DNA from: Ajuga chamaepitys
Taxonomy: Eukaryota; Streptophyta; Magnoliopsida; Lamiales; Lamiaceae
Length of the DNA: 64,000 bases
NCBI GenBank assembly: GCA_958295605.1
Contig: OY282498.1
Span: 15,879,067-15,943,066 of the forward strand
Reading direction: 5' to 3'
Shown: positions 1 to 11,859 of the stretch, piece after piece
How positions within the stretch are numbered: position 1 is the first letter of the stretch
Layout of the letters: every line of letters begins with the position of its first letter
Notes under the pieces: generated by a model
Databases searched by the model: none
Seen by the model: only the letters and a program-made list of their open reading frames with translations
Told to the model about the DNA's origin: nothing
Position numbers and translations under genes: made by a program

Positions 1-343
1 TATATATTAGTTAGTTTAGGGTTTGGATTGTGGTTTGATTTTTATAAACATGGCATGGAAACTAGCTATATTTTGTTTGATTGCCAATGTTGAATGTGAA
101 TATTGTTGTTTGACTGAAAAACAGGGTCCGTTAGTCTGAATATAGATGAAACGTAGGATTATATTTTTATATATGATGTCTGAATTTTTGTTTATTTGTG
201 TGTTTGTGGTAAGTAGTAATAGGTTATGGATGTTCCATTTGTTATATTTATATTCTGAAAAAGCTGTTTGCTTTGATGGTCCCAATGTCATCATTTTATT
301 TCTTGAATATGATGTTGGGTGGATAAATGTAGGAAAATCCATT
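1..343. other. AT-rich flank, no gene recognised
   Basis: This stretch reads as AT-rich, low-complexity plant intergenic DNA. Two overlapping short frames on opposite strands have no recognisable domain and look like chance openings. It ends where the left terminal inverted repeat of the element starting near 344 begins. Confidence 0.5.
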
Positions 344-939
344 TTTGGTCCTGTAACTTAGGGTCTGTCCAGAAAAAGTCTTGTATGATTTGAATTATCA
401 ATTTTAGTCATGTATGTTAAGATTGAGTCCAATTTGAGGATAAATTTTGTAGAAAATTGTAAAAGTTGTTGGAATTTGTCACATGTACTGTACGTGTTCA
501 AATTTTTTTGGGCAATCAAATTTGAACTTTGGAAAGAAAGGGGAATTGAAAGATTTGATCAGAGATGTTAGGCGATTTAGCACAAGGGTGATTAGGGCGA
601 GGAAGAAGGAGCTTTTGTTGGAAGACGGGATTAGGAAACAGTTGGATCTTCGGACGGTGTTCATGAGGCTGAAGGATGAGGAGAGGAATGTGATACACGT
701 TAATTATGTATGTATTTCAGTCAAAATAGGATAGTATTTTACAGCATTTACATGCTTAGTGGTAAGAATTGTATGAATTTATGTAATTTGGACCATTTGA
801 CGTGTATTGGTTCGTTTTGTAGTGTTTTCATAGTTTTTCAGGTCAAAATGAAGAGTTTATGAGATAACACGAAGAACGGGTTGAAGAAAGGATAAATTGG
901 ACTACGAAATAGGCTGAAACAAGGCCCAACGACAGAAGA

Positions 940-1135
940 GACCGATGCGGTCGCGTCCAAGACGTGACTTGGTCGCGTCAACAGGCTGAAACAGGCGAGT
1001 CCAGATTCAACTGACTCGGTCGTGTCGATCTGTGACTCGGTCGCGCCGATCTGTGACTCGATCGCGTCAAGTTATGACTTGGTCGCATCGAGTTGTGACA
1101 AAGTACAGAACAGATTCAACCTACGCGGTCGCGTC
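940..1135 (+). repeat. CpG-rich GGTCGCG motif cluster inside an LTR
   Basis: About seven short near-repeats of the form ACT(C/T)GGTCGCGTC occur within 200 bp of otherwise AT-rich LTR. Equivalent clusters with a different core occur at the corresponding place in sister LTRs: GTCGCGGCCGCGAAC near 7185-7335, CTCGACCGAGTT near 17685-17810 and GGTCGCAGCTGCGTC near 18175-18240. The role is unknown. Confidence 0.7.
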
Positions 1136-1466
1136 CCAAAAGGCGATTTTTGAGATTTTCCTGTTTCAAGTAGGATTCGGATTCTAACTTTCCCAGGACT
1201 TGTCTGAAGTTTATAAAAAGACAAGTAGAGCTCGTTTTTCAAGGAAACTCTCCATATTATCACATACACTTAGAAGAAGAATTATAGGAGCTTGGAGGAC
1301 GAAGAAGACGAAGATCATCAAGACGGATTCATCCGGGTTCAGTTTACTTTTCTAGTTTTCAATTCTTGCGATGTCTTTCTCAGAATTTTGTAATGAATTT
1401 ATGATAGGCATGAGTAGCTAAGCTATTCGTGTCCTAGGGTTAGAACGTAGGGATTTTTATAACAAT

Positions 1467-2114
1467 TGTAGATATCAGTTCAATTTCATCAAGTGACCAT
1501 AGTTTGTAGTAGAGGTTTTGAGGAATCAGGAACCGGGTTCAGGTTGGGAAGAACTGGGCTAGAGAACCGGGTTTTAGCCAGATCAGTTTTGATGGTTAAG
1601 AGGGAATCGGGGTCAAAACGGTTATAACTGACTTATGCAACGGTTTAGAACCGTTGCGTGTAAAACCGTTGTGAAAGGTCCGTCTAACAGCTTTGTGCAA
1701 TTGGAAACTGAATTGGTTACAACTCCTGATGCTTCTTGATTCGAGCTTAGACATTTATATACATTGGATCCACTAGTAGATGCGAGTTGATACACGTTAT
1801 TTTCCCTCTGTAAACACTACTCAATCATTAGAATTAGATAGCTAGGGTTCTTGAGCTCAATTCGATCTGTGAATTGGGGGTTTCTAGTTTTCTGGGTTAA
1901 TTCTTGTAATTGATTGTTTAGTGGAATAAATTGAGGTCTATTGAGCCTCCGTGGATGTAGATCACATTGATCGAACCACGTAAAATCCTTGTGTTCTTCA
2001 TTTTGTTTCTATTTTTGCGTTCGGTTTCATTTTTGGCCGAGTTCTTGTTTGGTTTTCATTCTTCTTTGGTTTGAGCATTGTTTGTGTGTGTTGTAAGAGT
2101 TTCATTTCCTAACA
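1467..2114 (+). repeat. 5' LTR of the plus-strand copia
   Basis: 648 bp, beginning TGTAGATATC and ending CTAACA, the same length as the 3' copy. It contains a cluster of AACCGTT/AACGGTT motifs at about 1618-1675, which may be MYB-type sites in U3. Confidence 0.9.
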
Positions 2115-2116
2115 AG

Positions 2117-2134
2117 TGGCGCCATCTGTGGGAA
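2117..2134 (+). other. primer binding site of the plus-strand copia
   Basis: Two bases after the LTR end is TGGCGCCATCTGTGGGAA. This is not the initiator-Met motif TGGTATCAGAGC usual in plant copia, and it nearly matches the PBS of the other copia (25635-25652) and of the gypsy element (47095-47112). Confidence 0.7.
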
Positions 2135-2165
2135 ACTTGCACACACATTCAAAGAGGAAGAGAGA

Positions 2166-5100
2166 ATGGCTGGAGTGAAGATGGATGTAGAGAAGTTTTC
2201 AGGTAAGAATGACTTCTCACTTTGGAAAATCAAGATGAATGCTGTATTGGTTCAAAATGGGTTAGACTCTGCACTTCTTCCTGTTGATCAATGGTCTGAT
2301 ACTGAGAAATCAAAGTTTCCAGAAGTGGATAAGAAGGCTTTGAGCCTTATATTCCTCTGTTTGGGTGATAAACCCTTGAGGGAGATATCAAGGTGTAAGA
2401 ATGCAGTGGAGGCGTGGGGAAAACTAGAAGAACTTTAAACAAAGTCAATATCAAACAAACTATTTCTGAAGCAGAAATTGATGTCTTTCAAGATCACTGA
2501 TGATAAGGCCATTTCTGATCAACTTGATGAGTTTGTCAAGATGATTGAAGAGTTAGAAGACCTGGGGGTGAACTTGGAGGATGATGATAAGGCTCTGATG
2601 GTGTTGAATGTTCTTCCCAAGTCTATAGAAAGCTTCAAGGATGCATTAATGTTTGGAAGGGATGGAAAAATCAGTTATGAATCTATCCTATCAGCATTAA
2701 AGACAAAGTGTTTTCAAAATCAGGGAGAAAAGAGCTCTACACAGGCTGGAGAAGGCTTGAACATTAAGTTCAAAAAAGAATTATCAAAAGAAGAAGTTTC
2801 AGGGATTCAAAGACAACAAATCTGGAACTCAGAATGCAAAGAAACAGGGAGACTGGGTTGAAACTAGAAAGTGTTTCAAATGCAAGCAAGCTGGACATTT
2901 GAAGAAGGACTGTCCACAAAAGAAGAAGAAACAGGAAAATCAGAGGGCAGAAGTGGCTGTGACTGAGCATCAAGAAGACACCCCTGAAGTTCTAAACATC
3001 ACAGACACAAAGATGGAAAAGGAATGGGTTCTTGATACAGGCTGTTCATTCCACATGTGCCCTAATGAATCCTGGTTCAAGGATTTACAGAAAGAAGATG
3101 GTGGATGTGTATTACTGGGAAATGATCACTCCTGCAGAGTTAAAGGCACATGATCAGTTCAGATAAAAATGTATGATGGAGTCATCAGGACCATTTCTCA
3201 AGTAAGGTATGTTCCTGGCCTTAAAAGAAACCTACTATCCCTTGGATCTCTTGTGGCAAATGGCTGTCAGTTCAACTCCACAGATGGTTATCTTCATATC
3301 ACTAAACACAACAAGCTGGTAATCAAAGGAAGGCAACACAATGGCCTGTTTATTTTGATTGGATCTCCTGTGATAGGTTGTGCTGAATCTGTGATAAGTA
3401 GAGAGGATTTCATGAAGTGGCATAAAAGACTGGGTCATATTGGAGAGAAAGGATTGAAGGAGCTATCCAAGAGGGGCATAATTGGTGACATAGGAAATAG
3501 AACACTTGAGTTCTGTGACAAATGTGCTCTGGGAAAGGCCAAGAAGCCGCCTTATGCTAAAGGGATACATTCTACTCAAGAACCACTTGATTATGTACAC
3601 TCTAATATATGGGGGCCTTCAAGAACAGAGACACATGGAGGAGGAAGGTATTTCATGTCCATCAATGATGATTACAGTAGAAAAATATGGGTATATGTCT
3701 TAAGGAACAAGAGTGATGCATTCCTTAAGTTATAAACATGGTTAAGCCAGGTGGAGAATCTAAGAGGGAAGAAATTGAAACACCTTAGGACTGATAATGG
3801 CTTGGAATATCTATCTACTGAGTTCACAGGGTTTTGTGAAGATAAGGGCATTACAAGACACATAACTGTCCCATTAAACCCTCAACAAAATGGGGTTGCC
3901 GAAAGGTTTAACAGGACTGTGCTTGAGAGAGTTAGATGTATGCTGATTGATGCTGGATTACCCAAATCCTTCTGGGGAGAAACACTAAATACTGCATGTT
4001 ATTTGATAAACAGATCACCATCATCAACTCTAGGATTTAAGACTCCAGAAGAAGTTTGGAGTGGAGAGGTACCTAACTACAATGACTTGAGAGTGTTTGG
4101 TTATCTGGCCTATGCTCACATTAGGCAAGACAAACTTGATGCAAGAGCACAGAGGTGTGTATTCCTAGGATATCCTGAGGGCATAAAAGGCTACAGGTTA
4201 TGGTGCTTGGAACAGGGAAATCAGAAGCTCTTGATAAGTAGAGATGTAAGATTCAATGAGGATGTGATGGGATACAACTCTACTAGAAGCCAAGAAGAAG
4301 GTGATGGTGCTGTGGAATCTGAAAGAATTTCTATTCAGGTGGAGCCTACTGAGGAACAGAAATCACCAGAGAAGAATGCTCAAGCTCAACCAGAAGATGA
4401 CAGTTCATCAGAAGATGAAGAAGGTCAAACTGAGATCTCAAATCTCAGAACTTATAGCATTGGTAGAGACAGACAAAGAAGACAAATCCACAGGCCTGAT
4501 TTCTATGCACAAGCTGGAAGTGTCTATTATGCATTAAGTGTAGCAGAAGACCTGGAGTTTCAAGAGCCAAGCAGTTTCAAGGAAGCAATAAATTGTAGTG
4601 AAAGTGAACACTGGATAGTGGCCATGATGGAGGAAATGGAATCTCTGGAGAGGAACCAAACGTGGAAGCTTGTAGACAAACCAAAGGGACAGAAGCTAGT
4701 CAGCTCAAAATGGATCTACAAGAAGAAGGTGGAGGCTGGAAAGGCTGATAAAATCAGATACAAGGCAAGACTGGTGGCTAGGGGCTTTACACAAAGAGAA
4801 GGCATTGATTATAATGAGGTATTCTCTCCAGTGGTGAAGCATTGCTCTATTAGGCTACTCTTATCAAATGTTACTCAAGAAGACATGGAACTACAATAGT
4901 TAGATGTTAAGATAGCATTCCTGCATGGTGATCTAATTAAAAGGATATACATGAAGCAACCTGAGGGCTTTGTGATTCCAGGAAATGAAGAGAAGGTCTG
5001 TTTTCTCAGGAAATCACTTTATGGATTGAAACAGAGTCCAAGGCAGTGGAATAAGAAGTTCAATGAGTTTATGATCAATGCAGGTTTTATAAGAAGCTTA

Positions 5101-7647
5101 TATGACAGCTGTGTATACTTTAACAAAGGTTCAAGGTTTGAACAAGTATTTCTGTTGTTATATGTGGATGATATGCTCATTGCCAGTAAGAGTATGGATA
5201 AGATACAACAGCTAAAGGGAAGATTGAGTTCAGAATTTGACATGAAGGATCTTGGGGAAGCAAGGAAGATGCTGGGAATGGACATCATTAGAAGAAGGAA
5301 GACTGGAACACTTTGGCTCTCACAGAAACAGTATTTGCAGAAGGTTGTGGAAAGATTTCACATGCATGAGTCAAGGCCAGTAAGTATTCCAGTTAATCTA
5401 CAAACCAAGCTGTCCAAGGATCAGTGCCCTAAGACAGAAGCTGAGGAGATTCACATGAAGAAGATTCCATATGCCAGTGGTGTTGGCAGTTTGATGTATG
5501 GAATGATATGCAGCAAGCCAGATTTGGCCTATAGTGTATCTCTGGTAAGCAGGTACATGTCAAATCCTGGAGAGACACATTGGGAAGCTTTGAAGCAAGT
5601 CTTGAGATATCTGAAAGGTTCAGTCAGTGTAGGTCTAAAGTTTCAGAAACAAGAAGCTAGTGCTATACCTCTTGTTGGATATGCTGATGCAGATTTTGCT
5701 GGGAACCTGGATACAAGGAAATCAGTTACAGGATATGTTTTCACTCTGTATGGAACAGCTGTAAGCTGGAAAAGTATGCAACAGTCTGTGCTTGCTTTGT
5801 CAACAACTGAGGCAGAATACATTGCCTTAACTGAGGCAATCAAGGAAGCTCTGTGGCTCAAAGGAATTCTCAGAGACCTAGGGATCAGACAAGGGTGTGT
5901 TACCATTCAGTGTGATAATCAGAGTGCTCTTCACTTGGTGAAACATCACGCTTTTCATGAGAGGTCTAAGCATATTGATGTTAGACTTCATTTTGCAAGA
6001 GATGTAATTGAAGCAGGATCTGTTGAGGTGAAGAAGGTGCATACGATGGATAATTGGCGCCAAAATTTGGTAGCGTCGTTTCTTGCTACCAAATTAAATG
6101 TGTATAAAGAATACACTTAACCTTATCCTACTACTCTAACTAGTAGAGCGGCAAGTAAGGGTCGATCCCACGAGGAACGGCCGAACAATTTTAATTTTAT
6201 GTATTAAGCTATTATGATCAAGAAACATAAAGTAAATACGCTAGAAAACAATAAAGAAGTGGGGGGATTTTAATGAAATAACAACTAACACCTAAATAAA
6301 CAAAGACAAATAAAGAGATTTTTATAGGTTTTTGGTTTTTTTAAACAACAAAACGATTCACCCTTGATCATGTTTCACTGAGGTCTTGGACGATTTATGC
6401 AACTATTGTTAATGCCCTATTCAATTGTGATTCTAGCCCTTATCTCAAGGCTATTAACAAGCTCTAATAGCCTTGTTATCCCTTAATCTTAGTTAATCAA
6501 AACAAGCTCTTCGACTAACCCTATTCAATTTAATCGAATCCTCGAACAAGCTCTCTTAGATTCAATAACCAAATGCATGAAACACTAGGACAACGAGATA
6601 AATTCAACATAAAACTCGCAAGCTCGGTTTTAGTGGTTGAACTTTGTGTTATCACCAATAAATAAATCTATTATTTGCTACACGGGAATCGAAAATCCTA
6701 CAATTACGGATAGTAATTTCCTATTCTAGCAACACATTCACAAATCCCTTAAAGGGTGATCAATCCAATAATCAATTCATAAATGTGACTCAATAACAAC
6801 AAATAACACAAAACACTTGAATACACAATATTTTCGGTAACATTAACCGTAATAATCACATAAATATCTTGAACTCAAGGTTCCACAATAATCAAGAGTG
6901 AATTAAGGGTGCTAGCCACTCACTTTACCTAATACAAAGATAAAATAACAGAAAATTAAAGAAAACATGAAAATAGGATAGAAAGAACCAAAAGTTAGGG
7001 TTGAAGATCAAGATCTTCAACCCCCTTTCATTCCTTTGCTTCCAATGGAGAAAAGTGGCTAATTATGTGAGGGGGATGGGTTCTAGGTTAGGTCAAATTC
7101 GAAAATGACCTTATATATATAAAGGAGAAAGTGTTGGGCTGAAAAATTGGGCAAAAACGTGTTTCAGGATTAAAAACAGGATATCGGGTCGCGGCCGTGA
7201 ACCAAAGTCGCGGCCGCGAACCCTTCAATTTTGCTTTGGTGAATTTGGTTCGTGGGCACGGTCGCGGGCGCGAACCGTGCCCTGGCTCTTTGATAGGTCG
7301 CGGCCGTGACATCCGCTCGCGGTCGCGACTCGTCGTTCGAAACTCCTCCCCTTGTTCCATCCTTGGCTCGTTCTTCGTTCCGGACTTCTTCGATGCTCAT
7401 TTTTCGGCCTTAATTCACCTGTTTTGTCCTGAAACGAGCTCAACACATTAAATGGCCCAATAATACAAATATGCAAGATACACGATCAAATGTGCATTAA
7501 AATATCATTAAAACGACACTTAAAGCGACCTAAAATGCATGCATTTTCACGTGTACCAATAATGCAGCTGATTTTCTAACTAAGACAGTTCCGGGAAGCA
7601 AGATGATTCATTGCTCAGGCCTGATAAGGCTTGAACAATGTGGTTAA
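2166..7647 (+). pseudogene. copia gag-pol, disrupted
   Basis: The ATG at 2166 opens a gag whose start (KFSGKNDFSLWKIKM) is typical of copia gag. In order follow a CX2CX4HX4C zinc knuckle (about 2874-2915), protease (LDTGCSFHMCP near 3030), integrase with the HHCC region (3410-3530) and DDE residues (about 3660-3960), RT with YVDD near 5160, and RNase H with CDNQSALHL near 5910. Lesions: in-frame stops at 2436-2438, 3151-3153, 3733-3735 and 4897-4899, one frameshift between about 2770 and 2870, and the solo LTR at 6055-7558. The coding end resumes after that insertion (gene end 7645-7647) in exactly the same frame, so the insertion was clean. It cannot make a full polyprotein. Confidence 0.93.
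6055..7558 (-). mobile_element. solo LTR inside copia pol
   Basis: A 1504 bp insertion flanked by the perfect 5 bp duplication ATAAT (6050-6054, 7559-7563). Terminal bases are TGG...CCA. Read on the minus strand it starts TGGTACACGTG and ends GGTAGC...TTTTGGCGCCA, and it carries the shared box GGTCGATCCCAC near 6160 (plus-strand reading). There is no coding capacity. It is a sister of the solo LTR it is nested in, two levels up. Removing it and one copy of the duplication rejoins the copia reading frame. Confidence 0.9.
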
Positions 7648-7698
7648 ATCTGGAGCAAACAAGGCAGATTGAGGTGATGAAGTACACTTGAATTCATT

Positions 7699-7710
7699 GA
7701 GGTGGAGATT
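7699..7710 (+). other. polypurine tract of the plus-strand copia
   Basis: GAGGTGGAGATT lies directly before the 3' LTR start TGTAGATATC, the expected place for second-strand priming. Confidence 0.75.
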
Positions 7711-8358
7711 TGTAGATATCAGTTCAATTTCATCAAGTGACCATAGTTTGTAGTAGAGGTTTTGAGGAATCAGGGACCGGGTTCAGTTTGGGAAGAACCG
7801 GGCTATAGAACCGGGTTTGGGCCGGATCAGTTTTGAAGGTTAAGAGGGAACCGGGGTCAAAACGGTTATAACTGACTTATGCAACGGTTTAGAACCGTTG
7901 CGTGTAAAACCGTTGTGAAAGGTCCGTCTAACAGCTTTGTGCAGTTGGAAACTGAATTGGTTACAACTCCTGATGCTTCTTGATTCGAGCTTAGACCTTT
8001 ATATACATTGGATCCACTAGTAGATGCGAGTTGATACACGTTATTTTCCCTCTGTAAACACTACTCAATCATTAGAATTAGATAGCTAGGGTTCTTGAGC
8101 TCAATTCGATCTGTGAATTGGGGGTTTCTAGTTTTCTGGGTTAATTCTTGTAATTGATTGTTTAGTGGAATAAATTGAGGTCTATTGAGCCTCCGTGGAT
8201 GTAGATCACATTGATCGAACCACGTAAAATCCTTGTGTTCTTCATTTTGTTTCTATTTTTGCGTTCGGTTTCATTTTTGGCCGAGTTCTTGTTTGGTTTT
8301 CATTCTTCTTTGGTTTGAGCATTGTTTATGTGTGTTGTAAGAGTTTCATTTCCTAACA
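7711..8358 (+). repeat. 3' LTR of the plus-strand copia
   Basis: 648 bp direct copy of 1467-2114. Differences are mostly in the first third (for example the GGGTTT region near 7817) and one base near 8328. The right boundary CTAACA is followed by AGAAT. Confidence 0.9.
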
Positions 8359-9474
8359 AGAATGTTTCGATTTATGTTTTGATTTATTGATTCCATTCTT
8401 AAAGTGTTTATCTTTATGTTTGTTATTATAACTGAATTTAAGCTGGCCATCTAGGGTTAGTAATCCTGTTTAACAAATCACCTTTGAGAGAAGGCGTTTG
8501 TTATTAGACGTACGACATAGAGCGCAGTTGTGTATACCTGTGCAGGCATAGGTTTGTGAGCTTTTGGGAGTTACTAGGATTAATTGACTCGAGAGGGTAA
8601 TTGTTACAGTTAATCAACGATTTAACCGCTTCGAGAGAAGGGTTAGGTTAATAGAGCGCCGCCTAATAAACACTAGATCGGTTTAAAAATCAATAAGTTG
8701 AACATAATCGTCATTGAAGTAATATCCTGAAATCGAAACCTTAGGATACCTTTTCTCCTTGATTGTTATTTCTTTTTTTCTACCAAGTGTTAAGTCATAG
8801 TTAATTAAGTAATTTAGTTAATTAGTTAAATTCCTCAGTTTTTGTTAAAATCAACCTTTTGCAACCTAGTATCTAGTTAGGACAATCCTAGAGTATCGAG
8901 GTATCGAACTAATTAAAAATCTATTCCTTGTGGGATCGACCTTGACTGCCGCTACTACACCTACAACTGTACACTTGCGGAACACTAGGTTATAAAACCG
9001 ACGTGTCAGAATGCATTTTTTTCGAGTAAGTTTTTTAGGGATAGTTTTGTGAACTTTATTTTGGCCGGGAGGGACTCATCGTCAGTGGGGCTGAGCTAGT
9101 TTTTCTGTTGCCGAGTTAAAATCCGGCGGTAGTGGAGAGGATTCCGATAGTGTTTATAATTTTCGACGAAATTTGTTCTCAAATTGGACTCGATCTGAAT
9201 ATACAAGACTAAAATTGATAATTCAAAACATACAGAACTTCTTCCGGACCGACCCTAAGTTACAGGACCAAAATTAAAATTTTCCTTAGATAAAAGAATT
9301 AATCGAATGTGTTGTTGGTTGTGATGGTCCCCATTAGTGATGCATTTTTTAATTTATTTTATTGATAGATCCCAAAAGTATGTACATTACAATGGTATAT
9401 TTTTCTTTTTATTTTGGGGGTGGGGTTGGGTTTCTAAAACATGCCCAATTTAGAATGCATATGAGGCGATAGGT

Positions 9475-10965
9475 TTGTGTTTTGTCTGGTTTAATACCAA
9501 TGAGTTAAAATTTGTTGACCTAGATGAATTTAGTGCAAGTGCATCGGTTAGGTACCAAATGAGGTATCATATGATGCTTAGGATTGGTGGATTTAAGTTT
9601 GGTGCTGCTGATGATGATGTTAGGACATGGAGTAATAACATGTTGTTGATTAGGGAAATCCATGTCTATCTTGAAAGCTTAGATCATAATCCTTAGGAGA
9701 CTTAACTTGAGAATGATTAAGATTAATTAAGGATATGAGTCTTTAAGGATATTCCAGACTTTGCAGTTGGTAATGAAATTGAGAATGATGATGATGTCCT
9801 GTTTGAGAATAATGTAGACCATGTGGAGGTAGATGGTGATGCGACAGACCCAAGCAACATAACTTGTAGTGGTGTATTTATTCAGGTACTTGTTGGACAA
9901 CCTAATAATGTATGTGAGTGACATAATGAAGGGGGAGAAAGGTCTGAGGAGGGTGAATTCAGTGAGGAAAAAGAGGCTAATGACCAAGAGGTTGATGTAG
10001 TTGAGGGAGATGGGGGATGCTTTTGATGAATATAGGCATTCTGAAGAAGAAAATAAAAATGATGAACCACAGTACCCGATTTTCAACCTAAAACCATATA
10101 CAATCTTGAGTTAATTCTAGAGCAGATTTTGTCAAGAAAAAAGAGTTCAAATTGACTGCACAATCTCATGCAATTATATATAGGAGATTTATTAACTTCA
10201 CCAAAAAACGATAATTGAAGGATTTATGCTAAGTGTTTGAATGATAAGTGTCACCGGACTATTGATGTCTTGAAAAGGGTAGGGGAAAAACTTGGCAGGT
10301 TAGCACGTATTATGGAAAAACACTCATCTACAACTGGAAATGTGAAAAAAGTTGACATCCACCTAGATTAGTGAGAGGTTCCTTTAGAGGTTTCATGTGA
10401 AAAAATAGGGATATTTTTGGCTTCATGTCTGATGTGATGCATGATACTACCTGGATCATATCTAAGCAACAAACATAAAGAGCTTCGGTTAAGACATTGA
10501 CCAAAATAGAGGGTGATCTTGATTATGGTCATATGTTGAGGATCTTAGGAAAACCAATCCTGGTTCCACCATTATATAAGGAACATAAGTTGATGGTGGT
10601 GTAACTAGGTTTGATAGGTTATATGCCTATTTTATTGACAACTATTAGGGTGGATGGGAATAACAATCCATTTTCTGTAGCATATGCGATAGTAGAGAAA
10701 TAAAATGGGGAAATATGGGAGTGGTTCCTCACTATTTTGAAACATGATTTATCCATTAGGGCCGATGATTTTACTTTTATACTTGATAAACATAATGGCC
10801 TGATTCAAGTCTTTCAGAAAGTTTTCCTTGGGGGTAGAACAAATTCTATGTTAGGCAAATGCACACCAACCTGGAAAATGCTAGGTATAGGGGGTCTGAC
10901 ATAAAAGGTGGTTATGTGGAAGGCATCCTGCAGCACAACACCAGGAGACTTAAATGTTAGGAGAA
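9475..10965 (+). pseudogene. Mutator-like (MuDR) transposase, N-terminal and catalytic part
   Basis: A 73-codon open stretch at 9475-9696 contains FVDLDEF...YQMRYHMMLRIGG, matching the start of plant MULE transposases. From about 10100 the fragments include the MuDR N-terminal region (KEFKLTAQSHAI). From about 10500 the catalytic region follows: GHMLRILGKP, DGNNNPFSVAYAIVEK and WEWFLTIL, ending in the region just before the HLYANF-type motif. Several stops and shifts are present. The gene is cut at 10965 by a Helitron and continues at 16295 and 19161. Confidence 0.8.
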
Positions 10966-11446
10966 TCTACTTCTATTATAAAAGTGTGAGTTGTTTCTTA
11001 CAAAATTTGATTTGCCTATTATATCCTTAATGAATTTTAATTTTTAAGGTTAGTTTGGTAACTATATCTTTAAAGTTTTATTTATAAACTATATCTTTGA
11101 ATATAATTCTTTTATATAGTTAGACAAAATTTGATTTGCCTATTATATTATTAAAGAATTTTAGTTTTTAAGGTTGGCTTATTAACTATATTCTCAAAGT
11201 TTTATTTATTTGGTTAGAGCCCTATATAGTTTATCTATCAATTCATAGATAGGATACCCTAAAAAAATTCATGGATATGATATATAATTCATCTAATGGC
11301 ATAAGTTGAACCTACATATTAATCATATTCTATATATATATATTTTTTTTTAATAATATACATAACATTATTATTTTTATTTTTAAGTTTCTTTATAAAT
11401 TTCTTATCTCTTTTATAATGAGATTCGTTTATATAATTGTCAAAAA

Positions 11447-11454
<8 letters not shown>

Positions 11455-11490
<36 letters not shown>
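11455..11490. repeat. (AT)n microsatellite
   Basis: About 18 AT units directly after an A-run, inside the Helitron. Confidence 0.9.
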
Positions 11491-11494
<4 letters not shown>

Positions 11495-11859
11495 AAAGAA
11501 AAAAATCATTAATTAGCAAAAGTTTAAGGCTAATTTAGTAACTTTATTTTTTAAAGTTTATTTATTTAGTAAGATTCATTTTATAATTGAAATTCATCTC
11601 TCAAGTCTCAACTTATGAAATTTTCTATCACATTTAATATTATATATAGTTCAACTGATGATATAAGCTGAACCTAAATATTCATAATATATTATTATTT
11701 ATTTGTGGTAAAATACATTATATTCTTTTTATTGGTTTATATTTTATTCGATTCTTCATAAATTTCTGATAATTTTTTTAATTGGTTTCTTCTATAATTT
11801 AAGAGAAAGGAGAAAGATCGATTAGCACAAATGTACTTACAATAAGTAATTACTTTAGT

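Larger units (their letters stand above)
1467..8358 (+). mobile_element. Ty1/copia LTR retrotransposon, complete but mutated
   Basis: Two 648 bp LTRs (1467-2114 and 7711-8358) flank a primer-binding-type motif, gag-protease-integrase-RT-RNase H coding remains and a GAGGTGGAGATT polypurine tract. The integrase-before-RT order defines copia; the HMCP-type protease context and LLLYVDD motif suggest the Tork-like lineage. The flanking 5-mers (ACAAT left, AGAAT right) differ at one base, an aged target duplication. By eye the LTRs differ at about 12-13 positions (about 2%). It inserted into the solo LTR 691-9008 and was later hit by the solo LTR 6055-7558. Confidence 0.93.
691..9008 (+). mobile_element. 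solo LTR, split by a nested copia element
   Basis: The element opens with TGATACACGTT at 691 and closes with ACGTGTCA at 9008. It is flanked by a perfect 5 bp duplication GAATG at 686-690 and 9009-9013. After subtracting the copia insertion (1467-8358) about 1.43 kb remains, with TG...CA ends and no coding capacity, so this is a solo LTR left by LTR-LTR recombination. The 3' part carries the box GTGGGATCGACC and ACACTTGCGG near 8930-8980, which recurs in the other LTRs of this window (6055-7558, 16649-19160, 16719-18010, 19934-20692), so all belong to one related LTR group. Its parent superfamily cannot be read from the LTR alone; Ty3/gypsy is my guess. Confidence 0.85.
344..9273. mobile_element. 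TIR DNA transposon, non-autonomous, container of the nest
   Basis: Positions about 344-475 reappear as the reverse complement at about 9126-9273. Both arms start TTTTGGTCCTGTAACTTAGGGTC and continue through the motif GAATTATCAATTTTAG; I see this directly, with roughly 80% identity. Without the nested solo LTR and copia the element is only about 600 bp, so it is a MITE or small non-autonomous TIR element. The arm length (about 120-130 bp) would fit a Mutator-like element, but no clean target duplication is visible outside the arms, so the superfamily is open. Between the left arm and the inserted LTR (483-690) is a basic frame of about 70 codons with no recognised domain, which may be captured host sequence. 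Confidence 0.6.

Noticed and set aside
344..475. Taking the 344-9273 inverted repeats as the ends of the MULE whose transposase starts at 9475
   Set aside because: The transposase lies outside the right arm, so the two cannot be one simple element; no shared end was found downstream of 19613.
7088..7476. Several overlapping open frames on both strands with RGR/PRP-rich products
   Set aside because: They fall on the CpG-rich motif cluster of the solo LTR, which opens all frames by composition; no domain.
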